A stretch of DNA of 64,000 nt from Streptomyces fagopyri (GTDB lineage Bacteria > Actinomycetota > Actinomycetes > Streptomycetales > Streptomycetaceae): NCBI RefSeq assembly GCF_009498275.1, contig NZ_CP045643.1:6820001-6884000 (forward strand), read 5' to 3'. This document shows positions 36,066 to 44,503 of the stretch, one piece after another. A model generated the notes under the pieces. The model did not search any database. It was not told the DNA's origin and saw nothing but the letters and a program-made list of their open reading frames with translations. Positions within the stretch are counted from its first letter, which is position 1. The number at the start of each line of letters is the position of its first letter. The position numbers were made by a program, and so were the translations under genes.

Positions 36066-38792
36066 GTGGCAGAGACAGCATCGAAGAAGACCGAGAAGAC
36101 CGCAGGTACGAGCCGTCCGCGTCTGATGCTCATGGATGGGCACTCGCTGGCGTACCGCGCGTTCTTCGCGCTGCCCGCGGAGAATTTCACGACCGCGAGC
36201 GGCCAGCCGACGAACGCGATCTACGGTTTCGCGTCGATGCTGGCGAACACGCTGCGTGACGAGTCGCCCACGCATTTCGCGGTGGCGTTCGACGTCTCAC
36301 GCAAGACCTGGCGCTCCGAGGAGTTCACGGAGTACAAGGCGAACCGGTCGAAGACCCCGGACGAGTTCAAGGGCCAGGTCGAGCTGATCGGTGAGCTGCT
36401 GGACGCGATGCACGCGCGGCGGTTCGCGGTGGACGGCTTCGAGGCCGACGACATCATCGCCACGCTCGCCACGCAGGCCGAGGCCGAGGGCTTCGAGGTC
36501 CTGATCGTCACCGGTGACCGTGACTCCTTCCAGCTGGTCTCGGAGCACACGACGGTCCTCTATCCGACGAAGGGTGTCTCCGAGCTGACCCGGTTCACTC
36601 CGGAGAAGGTCGTCGAGAAGTACGGGTTGACGCCGGCGCAGTACCCGGACTTCGCGGCGCTGCGCGGTGACCCGTCGGACAACCTGCCGGGCATTCCGGG
36701 TGTCGGTGAGAAGACGGCCGCGAAGTGGATCAACCAGTTCGGTTCGTTCGCGGAGCTGGTCGAGCGCGTCGACGAGGTGAAGGGCAAGGCCGGCCAGAAC
36801 CTCCGCGACCACCTGGATGCGGTGCGCCTCAACCGCCGTCTCACGGAGATGGTGAAGGACGTGGAGCTGCCGGGGGCGGTCACCGACCTGGAGCGTGCGG
36901 CGTACGACCGTACGGCCGTGTCGATGGTCCTGGACACCCTGGAGATCCGTAACCCCTCGCTGCGGGAGCGGCTGTTCGCCGTCGACCCGGGGGCGCAGGA
37001 GGCCGAGACCGCGGCGCCGGTCGTCGCGGGTGTCGAGCTGGACGGTGTGGTGCTGGGCGCGGGCGAGCTGAAGCCGTGGCTCGCCGAGCACGGCGACGCG
37101 GTCCTGGGTCTGGCCACGGTCGACGCGTGGGCGCTGGGCGCCGGTTCGGTGACGGAGATCGCGCTCGCCGCGGCGGAGGGGGCCGCCGCCTGGTTCGACC
37201 CCTCGGAGCTGGACGAGGCCGACGAGAACGCGTTCGCGCGGTGGGTCGCCGACCCCGCGAAGCCGAAGGTGCTGCACAACGCCAAGGGTGTGATGCGGGT
37301 CTTCGCCGAGCACGGCTGGAGCGTCGAGGGCGTGTCCATGGACACCGCGCTCGCCGCGTATCTGGTCAAGCCGGGCCGGCGTTCCTTCGCTCTGGACGCG
37401 CTGTCGCTGGAGTACCTCGGGCGGGAGCTGGGTCCGGCCGCCGCGGCCGACGGGCAGCTGGCCTTCGGCGCGGACGACGGGGCCGAGGCCGAGGCGCTGA
37501 TGGCGCAGGCCCGCACGATCCTCGACCTCGGCGAGGCGTTCGACGAGAAGCTGCCGGAGGTCGGCGCGGCCGATCTGCTGCGGGACATGGAGCTGCCCAC
37601 GTCGGCGCTGCTGGCGCGGTTGGAGCGGTACGGCATCGCGGCCGACCGGGCGCACCTGGAAGCCATGGAGCAGATGTTCGGGGCCGCCGTGCAGCAGGCG
37701 GTGAAGGAGGCGCACGCCTCCGTGGGCCACGAGTTCAACCTCGGCTCGCCCAAGCAGCTCCAGGAGGTCTTCTTCGGGGAGCTCGACCTGCCCAAGACGA
37801 AGAAGACGAAGACGGGGTACACGACGGACGCGGACGCGCTGGCCTGGCTGGCCACGCGGACCGACCACGAGCTGCCCGTCATCATGCTCCGCCACCGCGA
37901 GCAGGCGAAGCTGCGTGTGACCGTCGAGGGCCTGATCAAGACGATCGCCGCGGACCACCGTATCCACACCACGTTCAACCAGACGGTGGCCGCGACGGGC
38001 CGTCTGTCGTCGGTGGACCCGAACCTGCAGAACATCCCGGTGCGTACGGAGGAGGGCCGCGCGATCCGCCGCGGCTTCGTCGTCGGCGAGGGCTTCGAGT
38101 CGCTGATGACCGCGGACTACAGCCAGATCGAACTGCGGGTGATGGCCCACCTGTCCGAGGACGAGGGCCTGCTGGAGGCGTTCACCTCGGGTGAGGACCT
38201 GCACACGACGGTGGCGTCCCAGGTGTTCTCGGTCGAGCGTTCGGCGGTCGACGCGGAGATGCGCCGCAAGATCAAGGCCATGTCGTACGGCCTGGCGTAC
38301 GGGCTGTCGGCGTTCGGCCTGTCCCAGCAGCTGAACATCGAGGCGGGTGAGGCGCGTGCCCTGATGGACACGTACTTCGAGCGCTTCGGTGGTGTCCGGG
38401 ACTATCTGCGCCGGGTCGTGGACGAGGCGCGTGCCACGGGTTACACGGAGACCCTCTTCGGGCGGCGCCGTTATCTGCCCGACCTGAACAGCGACAACCG
38501 CCAGCGTCGCGAGATGGCCGAGCGCATGGCACTGAACGCGCCGATCCAGGGCACGGCCGCGGACATCGTCAAGATCGCGATGCTGAACGTCGACCGGGCC
38601 CTGCGCGAGGCCGGTCTGAAGTCCCGCATGCTCCTCCAGGTCCACGACGAAATCGTCCTGGAGATCGCCCCGGGTGAGCGTGCGAAGACCGAGGAGCTGC
38701 TCCGCCGCGAGATGGCGTCGGCCGTCGCGCTCCGGGCCCCGCTCGACGTCTCCGTCGGCTCGGGAGCCGACTGGGAATCGGCGGCGCACTAG
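36066..38792 (+). CDS. polA: DNA polymerase I
   Basis: A 908-residue family A polymerase for Okazaki-fragment processing and repair. The N-terminal 5'-3' exonuclease (about 20-300) includes LMLMDGHSLAYRAFFALP, DGFEADDIIATLA, IVTGDRDSFQLV and GDPSDNLPGIPGVGEKTA. The central 3'-5' exonuclease-like domain (about 320-520) lacks a clear set of catalytic acidic residues, as in other actinobacterial PolA. The polymerase domain has motif A TADYSQIELR (Asp684), motif B RRKIKAMSYGLAYG and motif C QVHDEIV (Asp861). The GTG at 36066 (VAETASKKTEKTAG) is the chosen start. Confidence 0.95.
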   Translation: MAETASKKTEKTAGTSRPRLMLMDGHSLAYRAFFALPAENFTTASGQPTNAIYGFASMLANTLRDESPTHFAVAFDVSRKTWRSEEFTEYKANRSKTPDEFKGQVELIGELLDAMHARRFAVDGFEADDIIATLATQAEAEGFEVLIVTGDRDSFQLVSEHTTVLYPTKGVSELTRFTPEKVVEKYGLTPAQYPDFAALRGDPSDNLPGIPGVGEKTAAKWINQFGSFAELVERVDEVKGKAGQNLRDHLDAVRLNRRLTEMVKDVELPGAVTDLERAAYDRTAVSMVLDTLEIRNPSLRERLFAVDPGAQEAETAAPVVAGVELDGVVLGAGELKPWLAEHGDAVLGLATVDAWALGAGSVTEIALAAAEGAAAWFDPSELDEADENAFARWVADPAKPKVLHNAKGVMRVFAEHGWSVEGVSMDTALAAYLVKPGRRSFALDALSLEYLGRELGPAAAADGQLAFGADDGAEAEALMAQARTILDLGEAFDEKLPEVGAADLLRDMELPTSALLARLERYGIAADRAHLEAMEQMFGAAVQQAVKEAHASVGHEFNLGSPKQLQEVFFGELDLPKTKKTKTGYTTDADALAWLATRTDHELPVIMLRHREQAKLRVTVEGLIKTIAADHRIHTTFNQTVAATGRLSSVDPNLQNIPVRTEEGRAIRRGFVVGEGFESLMTADYSQIELRVMAHLSEDEGLLEAFTSGEDLHTTVASQVFSVERSAVDAEMRRKIKAMSYGLAYGLSAFGLSQQLNIEAGEARALMDTYFERFGGVRDYLRRVVDEARATGYTETLFGRRRYLPDLNSDNRQRREMAERMALNAPIQGTAADIVKIAMLNVDRALREAGLKSRMLLQVHDEIVLEIAPGERAKTEELLRREMASAVALRAPLDVSVGSGADWESAAH

Positions 38793-39493
38793 TCGCGGCG
38801 CCGGCTGGATCAGGGCTCTCGGGGGGTTCCCGGGGTTCCTCGGGATTCCAGGAACCCGGGGTTCTCGGGCCACGGCCCGGTACCACCTGGTGCCGGGCCG
38901 GATGCCCCGCCACGACGTCGGCGCCGTGAGCCAGGACCTCCGGCGGCGAACCGGCCGGCCTTGACCGGAACCGATGGGTGGCTGCCGGTACCCGCTGAAA
39001 CACCGGGTGCGCCCACGGGCGACGGCACCGCCCCGTCGCCCCGCGCCGGAACCCGGCTTCCTGCGCCGGAGCCGCCTTCCCGTGCGGGAGCCGCCCCGAT
39101 GCCGGAGCCGCCTCCCCGTGCCGGATCCGGCACCCTGCCCGTGAGCCGTGAGCCGTGAGCCGTGAGCCGTGAGCCGTGAGCGGTGAGCGGTGAGCGGTGA
39201 GCGGTGAGCGGTGAGCGGTGAGCCGTGAGCCGTGAGCCGGGGAGCCCAGAAGCCGGGAGCCGGGTGCCCGGAAGCAGGCGGACCGGGGACCGGGGGACCC
39301 GAAAGCCTGGAAACACCGGGGACCCGAAACCCCGGAAGCAGCGAGACCAGGGGTGGCCGAGCCCCGGAAACAGGGAGGCCGAGCGCCCCGGGATCAGGGA
39401 TCGGCCGTCTCCCGTTCATCCCTCGGAGAGCCCGTCACCCGCGTGGCCCCCGCAAAGACGCCCCCCGCGCAGGGGGACCGCGAGGATGCGGGC
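38793..39493. other. Repeat-rich intergenic region after polA
   Basis: No gene is supported in these 701 bp. Apart from the heptamer array (listed separately), the DNA is made of short degenerate echoes such as GGTTCCCGGGGTT/GGAACCCGGGGTT (38825-38870), GCCGGAGCCGCC-type units (39060-39125) and GGGGACCCGAAA repeats (39290-39330). The pattern looks like slippage-driven expansion. Confidence 0.7.
39141..39238 (+). repeat. Heptamer tandem array, 14 copies of GTGAGCC/GTGAGCG
   Basis: Counting from 39141 there are five GTGAGCC units, six GTGAGCG units and three GTGAGCC units, 98 bp without a single interruption. Copies differ only at the seventh base, and the variants are grouped in blocks, which indicates unit-by-unit duplication. 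Confidence 0.97.
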
Positions 39494-40339
39494 ATGGGTA
39501 TACGCATACTCCACCGCCGCACGGCCCTGCCCGCGGGCATCGCCCCCGCGCTGTCCGCGCCGGTGCCCGCGGTGGCCGCGGACGCGAGCACCGCTCAGAC
39601 GCCCGAAGCCCGCCGTCCCGGCCGCGCCCCCGATCCCGCCGGGCCCGCCGGGCCCGCGTCCCGTGACGTCGGGCCGGCACCGGCCGCACACCGGGACACC
39701 TTCGCCCCGGCGGTGCGTGCCGACGGCGCCGGGGCGACCTGCGACCTCGCGAGCGAGTGCCAGTACGACCCGGAGAGCTTCGCCGAGGCCGCGGCGACGA
39801 GGGCCGCCCCGCGCGGGGCGGAGCGGCTCCGGCACACCCTGGACCGGTGGGAGCTCGCCACCCTCAGCCCCCTGGTCACCGTCGCGGACGGCATCGCGGC
39901 GCTGCGCCTGCCGGACATGGTCGCCGGCTCGGGCTCCTTCCTGAAGGCCCGCGTGCACGGACTGGACCTGCTCGGTCACCTCCGCGGCGCGTCGCGCCGG
40001 AGCAGTCGCGCCGGCACGCCGGGCGGTCCGAGGGCGCACCCGGAGAACGGCCGGCTGCCCCGGTCCGCGCACGGCTGGCGGGTGCACAGCGTCGGCGCGT
40101 TCACGAGCACCGGCAGGACCTGCCGCATCGTCGTCCTCTCGCACGACAACCCGACGACGGCGTACGGGGCCCGCACCATCGAGCGCATCGCCCGGGCCGT
40201 CCACCGCGGCCTGGGTCAGGGGCGCGGCGCCGTCCGGAGCCCGGCCGCGCGGGACGGGGTCAGCGAGGTGCCGTACGGCTCGGCTCCGTACGCGTGGCTG
40301 CCGGGCCGGGAAGGACCGGAACGGGACGCCACACCCTGA
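39494..40339 (+). CDS. Secreted protein of unknown function with beta-lactamase-like C-terminal end
   Basis: A 281-residue protein. It begins MGIRILHRRTALPAGIAPALSAPVPAVAADAST, a basic then weakly hydrophobic signal-like segment. Middle residues (CDLASECQYDPESFAEAAATRAAPRGAERLRHTLDRWELATLSPLVTVADGIAALRLPDM) are not recognised. The C-terminal HGWRVHSVGAFTSTGRTCRIVVLSHDNPTTAYGARTIERIARAVHRGL resembles the last strand-helix pair of class A beta-lactamase-like serine hydrolases, but no SxxK active site was found. It could be a degenerate relative. Its 3' end overlaps the convergent DUF4184-like gene by 80 bp. Confidence 0.5.
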   Translation: MGIRILHRRTALPAGIAPALSAPVPAVAADASTAQTPEARRPGRAPDPAGPAGPASRDVGPAPAAHRDTFAPAVRADGAGATCDLASECQYDPESFAEAAATRAAPRGAERLRHTLDRWELATLSPLVTVADGIAALRLPDMVAGSGSFLKARVHGLDLLGHLRGASRRSSRAGTPGGPRAHPENGRLPRSAHGWRVHSVGAFTSTGRTCRIVVLSHDNPTTAYGARTIERIARAVHRGLGQGRGAVRSPAARDGVSEVPYGSAPYAWLPGREGPERDATP

Positions 40340-41114
40340 CGGCGACGGCGTACAGCGCGAGGCCGAGGACGAGACCCGCGCCCGCGCCGAAGCACAGGGT
40401 CGGGATCAGTTCCCAAGGCTTCGCGCGAGAGCCCCGGTAGGCCCACCAGCGCGCGGCCCGCTGCCCGGCGGCGGCGACCGCGCAGCCGCCGATCACGGCC
40501 GCCGCGAACCACCGGTCGGGACGCGACAGCACGGGTACCCCCACCGGATCGCCGGGAGGCGTCCGGCGCAGCGCGACGACCACGAAGACCACGATCACCA
40601 CGGCCGCCGCCATCGAGGTGCCGTACTGCGCGTACATGAACAGGGGCGTGCCCCCGACGTCCCGCCCCAGCGCGGGCAGCAGCCGCACCCCCCACCGGTC
40701 GTGATGCGTGAACGCGTCCCACACGACATGCGTCAGCGCGCCGAGCACCGCGGACACGTACCACCACAGCGTCAGGGACGCACCGGGCTCGCGGCGGGCC
40801 GTCCCGCAGCGCAGCAACCCCGCGGGCCGTCCCTGACGGGTCCGCGGCAGCAGGGCCACCAACGGCTCACGCAGGACCAGCCAGACTCCCACGAGGGCCC
40901 AGGCGACGAGCACGTCGAAGGTGAGGACACCGGTGAACGAGTGGGTGAACTCGCCGAATTCCATCGCTCCGGGTAGCACGCTCGCCGCGTAATAGGTCAT
41001 GTCGGGAGCGAACGAGCCGGCCACCAGGACCGCCGGCACGAGTCGGCTCCGGCCGCTTCCGTCGCCGCGCACGGCGGGCAGTACGGCCGCCGCGTGGCTG
41101 AGGGTGAAGGGCAA
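40260..41114 (-). CDS. DUF4184-family membrane protein
   Basis: A 284-residue multi-pass membrane protein. The family hallmark PFTLSHAAAVLP is at the very start, followed by LVAGSFAPDMTYYA, EFTHSFTGVLTFDVLVAWALV and ALTHVVWDAFTHHDRWGV, the last with clustered His/Asp. Function is unknown. The start is TTG at 41112-41114 with GGGGGA five bases upstream, because PFTLSH is the normal second residue onward. An upstream ATG at 41165 would add an unlikely polar tail. Confidence 0.78.
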   Translation of the reverse strand: MPFTLSHAAAVLPAVRGDGSGRSRLVPAVLVAGSFAPDMTYYAASVLPGAMEFGEFTHSFTGVLTFDVLVAWALVGVWLVLREPLVALLPRTRQGRPAGLLRCGTARREPGASLTLWWYVSAVLGALTHVVWDAFTHHDRWGVRLLPALGRDVGGTPLFMYAQYGTSMAAAVVIVVFVVVALRRTPPGDPVGVPVLSRPDRWFAAAVIGGCAVAAAGQRAARWWAYRGSRAKPWELIPTLCFGAGAGLVLGLALYAVAVRVWRPVPVLPGPAATRTEPSRTAPR

Positions 41115-41369
41115 AACGTCCCCCTGTGACTGACATCGTTCGAAGGCATCGTCTCCGGTGATCACCGGAGGCCATTATGAGAGACGCGTGAGAAGGTCCG
41201 GACGGCCCGCTCGGGGTGGGTGTCCCACCGGACAATCGAACATGGCCAACCGGTGAAAATCGGGCACGAACGGGTGCCCGGGCGACGGAAGTTGTCGTAG
41301 GGTCACCTGCGTCACAGTGCAGGCGAACGCGCGGAGCGCGGACGGTCGTCCACGGGAGGGGTTCACTCA

Positions 41370-43127
41370 ATGGCGGCGCATTTCGGCAGACTGCGCAAGG
41401 GCGCGGCGTCCACCGCCGTGGCCGCGGCAGCGGTGGCGGCTCTGTCCGCTTCCCAGGCACCCGGAGTGGCCACCGAGGACCTCGGCAGACAGGCGAGCGG
41501 CGCCCAGCCCTCGGCCGACGCGAGCGCCGGCGCCCTCGGCGGTGAGGGTGGCGCGACCGGCAACTCGCCCTACTACACCGACCTGCCGCCGCTGAAGAGT
41601 CCCAATCCGAGCCCGTCGCCGACCATCGGGACGCCCGTCTCGGTGGGCGAGGCCGAGGCCGGCATACCGGCGACGGTGCTCGACGCCTACAAGCGGGCCG
41701 AGACCTCGCTGCGCGCGTCCAAGCCGGAGTGCAATCTGCCCTGGCAACTCCTCGCGGCCATCGGGAAGGTCGAGTCCGGGCAGGCGCGCGGCGGCCGGGT
41801 CGACGCGAACGGTACGACGTTCTCGCCGATCCTCGGTCCCAAGCTCGACGGCAACGGCTTCGCGCTGATCGCCGACACGGACAACGGCGCGTACGACGGC
41901 GACAGCGCGTACGACCGCGCGGTGGGCCCCATGCAGTTCATCCCCTCCACCTGGGCGTGGGCGGGCCGCGACGGCAACGGCGACGGCAAGAAGGACCCCA
42001 ACAACGTCTACGACGCGGCACTCGCGGCCGGTCACTACCTGTGCCGGTCCGGGCGTGACCTGTCCGTGCAGGCGCAGATGAACGCGGCGATCCTCGGCTA
42101 CAACAACTCGACGGCCTACCTCGACACGGTGCTGTCGTGGCTGGAGTACTACCGCAAGGGCACCCACGAGGTGCCGGACGGCACGGGCACCCTGCCTTCG
42201 CACGGCAGCGGCGACTCCACGGCGAGCCCGGACCCGTCGCCCTCAACGCCGTCGACGCCCGACTCGAAGCCGAGCACCACCAAGCCCGGCGGCGGCGGTT
42301 CGACGAGCCCCTCGAACCCCACCACGCCCGATTCCCCCTCGACCTCGCCGCCCGCCACGCCTCCCACGCCCACCGAGACGGTGGACCACCTGGAGGACGC
42401 GGGCTCCGGGAAGCTCACCGCGACGGCGGGCCGGACGTTCGCCTCCAAGGTCGCGGTGCGCACCGAGACCAAGGCGGGCAAGGCGGTCGCGAAGGTCCGC
42501 GTCCGGTTCCTGATCGTCGGCGACACGGACAGCACCTTCACGGGCGGCGAGAGCGTCGCCACGGTGGTCACCGACAGCAAGGGCACGGCGACCGCGCCGG
42601 CGCTCGTGGCGGGCGAGAAGACCGGCGCGTTCACCGTCCGCGCCACCGTCGTGGGCCGCACTCTGAGCGGCCTCGACTACGCGGCGACGGTCACCGCGCG
42701 CCAGGCCGACGCCCTGACCCGCACCGGCGACACCGAGCTGACCTGCGTACCGGGCGGCGAGTTCGCCGACCAGGTCCGGCTGAAGGCCACCTACAAGGGT
42801 GCCGTCGCGGGGAAGGTCGCGGCCACCGCCACGCTCGTGAAGTCGGCGGACGACGCGACCGAGAACGACAAGGGCCCGTACTTCAAGGACGCGGACGGCA
42901 AGACGGTCCGCACCCTCACGGACCTCACGACCGACGCGGACGGCGCGCTCGTGCTCCCCAAGCTGTACGCGGACGACACGGCCGGCACGTTCCTGCTCCG
43001 CGTCACCACGACGGGCGGCGCGACGCTGACGGTCGAGCTGAAGGTGGCCCCGGCCGCCACGGACACGCCGTCCGACCCGGCCACGCCGTCCTCCTCGGCC
43101 ACCCCGTCCGCTTCGGCCACGCCGTAG
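41370..43127 (+). CDS. Secreted lytic transglycosylase with Pro/Ser/Thr linker and Ig-like C-terminal region
   Basis: A 585-residue exported cell-wall enzyme. Signal-like N-terminus MAAHFGRLRKGAASTAVAAAAVAALSASQA. The lysozyme-like/SLT domain (about 100-265) has the catalytic Glu135 in LLAAIGKVESGQARGG, then AVGPMQFIPSTWAWAGRDGNGDGKKDPNNVYDAALAAGHYLC and AILGYNNSTAYLDTVLSWLEYY. A PSTPSTPDSKPSTTKP linker (about 280-335) leads to two Ig/invasin-like beta domains (about 345-575). It cleaves glycan strands of peptidoglycan. The start ATG at 41370 has GGGAGGGG upstream. Confidence 0.87.
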   Translation: MAAHFGRLRKGAASTAVAAAAVAALSASQAPGVATEDLGRQASGAQPSADASAGALGGEGGATGNSPYYTDLPPLKSPNPSPSPTIGTPVSVGEAEAGIPATVLDAYKRAETSLRASKPECNLPWQLLAAIGKVESGQARGGRVDANGTTFSPILGPKLDGNGFALIADTDNGAYDGDSAYDRAVGPMQFIPSTWAWAGRDGNGDGKKDPNNVYDAALAAGHYLCRSGRDLSVQAQMNAAILGYNNSTAYLDTVLSWLEYYRKGTHEVPDGTGTLPSHGSGDSTASPDPSPSTPSTPDSKPSTTKPGGGGSTSPSNPTTPDSPSTSPPATPPTPTETVDHLEDAGSGKLTATAGRTFASKVAVRTETKAGKAVAKVRVRFLIVGDTDSTFTGGESVATVVTDSKGTATAPALVAGEKTGAFTVRATVVGRTLSGLDYAATVTARQADALTRTGDTELTCVPGGEFADQVRLKATYKGAVAGKVAATATLVKSADDATENDKGPYFKDADGKTVRTLTDLTTDADGALVLPKLYADDTAGTFLLRVTTTGGATLTVELKVAPAATDTPSDPATPSSSATPSASATP

Positions 43128-43227
43128 TCGGGCGCGGCCGCGCAGTCCCCACCGGGACCGCACGGCCACCACGCCCACCACGCCCCCGTGGTCCCCGCCA
43201 GGACCACCCGCGGCCCCCGTGCCACCA

Positions 43228-43262
43228 GGGCGCCCCTCCGCTTCCGGCGGAGGGGCGCCCTC
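43228..43262 (+). terminator. Terminator after the lytic transglycosylase gene
   Basis: AGGGCGCCCCTCCGC (43228-43242) pairs perfectly with GCGGAGGGGCGCCCT (43248-43262), with loop TTCCG. It lies about 100 bp after the stop codon. Confidence 0.88.
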
Positions 43263-43354
43263 GTCGTGTGCGCGACGTGTTCTCATCTCGGCCCCCCGTT
43301 GCTACCGTGCCCGACCTGACGGTGCATCAGCTCCAGGCTTCCGGGAGGCCCCGT

Positions 43355-43489
43355 ATGCGTGCCCTCATCGCCGCCGCGACCGGTCTCGCCGTGGCACTGG
43401 CCCTGGTGTTCACCATCACCGCCCTGGGCTCACCGGCCGGCGGGACGTCGCCGAAGCCGCTGCTCACCACCGTCCCCAAGCATCCGTGA
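43355..43489 (+). CDS. Small single-pass membrane protein (SPW_0924-like)
   Basis: A 44-residue protein, MRALIAAATGLAVALALVFTITALGSP followed by AGGTSPKPLLTTVPKHP. One hydrophobic helix (about 4-25) and a short Pro-rich tail match a tiny Streptomyces protein that I recall being conserved almost unchanged. GGGAGG lies eight bases upstream of ATG 43355. It is followed 21 bp later by the DUF3068 gene, possibly as an operon. Function unknown. Confidence 0.75.
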   Translation: MRALIAAATGLAVALALVFTITALGSPAGGTSPKPLLTTVPKHP

Positions 43490-43510
43490 CCAGCCGGGAG
43501 GGCCGTCGAG

Positions 43511-44503
43511 ATGCGCCGCAAGGCCAGCCTGATCCTGCTCGCCCTCGCCGTGTTCTGCGCGGCGCTGTCCCCGCTGCTGCGCTGGTACGTGTTCCCGCGG
43601 GTGGCGAAGATCCCCGCGAACCAGTACCAGGACATGGTCCTGGAGGCGAAGGACGCGACCCTGCTCGACTACGCCACCATGAAGGCGAAGAAGGTCCCCG
43701 AGGTCACCGTCGTGCAGACCCTCAGGGGCAACGTCGAGGCCTCCGACCGGATCGAGCGGACGGCGGGCCGCGACGTCGTCGTCTGGGACTCCCTCTCCTA
43801 TGTGCAGGGCCCCGACGGGAAGATGGTCTCCAAGCTCCCCGAGCGCTACATCTTCGACGCCCACACCCAGGAACCCGTCCACGCGACCGGCGAGTCGGTC
43901 GACGGCGACCCCGTCCGGCGCGACGGCATCGAGTTCAAGTGGCCCTTCCGGACGGAGAAGCGGGACTACGAGTACTTCGACGCGCAGACCCGCACCTCGG
44001 CCCCCATCCACTACGAGGGCACCCGGACCTTCCGCGGCGTCGCGGTCTACTACTTCGAGCAGACGATCCCCTGGACGAAGGTCGCGTTCCCCAAGGTCAT
44101 GCCCGTCCAGGGGATCACCGCGCGGTCCGTCGCCAAGACCGGTACGACACGCTGGTACACGACCGTCCGCAGGTTCTGGGTCGAACCGGTCACCGGCGCG
44201 CCGGTCTACGGCGAGGAGATCCACAAGGAGGAACTGCGCGGCGGCACACTGCTCGGCGGCCGCGCCAAGGTGACCGCCTTCTCCGGGCACGTGAAGATGC
44301 GCGAGGACTACATCGAACACACCGTCGCCCTGGTCAAGTCGAACCGCACCCTGGTCCTCGTGATGACCTCCTACCTCCCCTGGGGCCTGCTGCTCCTGGG
44401 CGCGGCCCTGCTGTCCCTCTCCCTCTACCTGGAGGCACGCGGCCGGCGCCCGGACGATCCCACGCCCACCCGCGCGGCACGGCCCGAACCGGTCAGCGCC
44501 TGA
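43511..44503 (+). CDS. DUF3068 (PorA-like) membrane-anchored protein
   Basis: A 330-residue protein with an N-terminal hydrophobic anchor (LILLALAVFCAALSPLLRWYV) and a second near the C-terminus (VLVMTSYLPWGLLLLGAALLSLSLYL, about 283-308). Between them is an extracytoplasmic domain with RDVVVWDSLSYVQGPDG, FKWPFRTEKRDYEYFD and TRRFWVEPVTGAPVYGEEIHKEEL. This is the DUF3068 pattern, a widespread actinobacterial family of unknown role. The stop overlaps the convergent hrpB gene by 11 bp. Confidence 0.85.
   Translation: MRRKASLILLALAVFCAALSPLLRWYVFPRVAKIPANQYQDMVLEAKDATLLDYATMKAKKVPEVTVVQTLRGNVEASDRIERTAGRDVVVWDSLSYVQGPDGKMVSKLPERYIFDAHTQEPVHATGESVDGDPVRRDGIEFKWPFRTEKRDYEYFDAQTRTSAPIHYEGTRTFRGVAVYYFEQTIPWTKVAFPKVMPVQGITARSVAKTGTTRWYTTVRRFWVEPVTGAPVYGEEIHKEELRGGTLLGGRAKVTAFSGHVKMREDYIEHTVALVKSNRTLVLVMTSYLPWGLLLLGAALLSLSLYLEARGRRPDDPTPTRAARPEPVSA

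Noticed and set aside
39141..39238. CRISPR array
   Set aside because: The repeats are adjacent 7-mers without spacers, and no cas genes are present.
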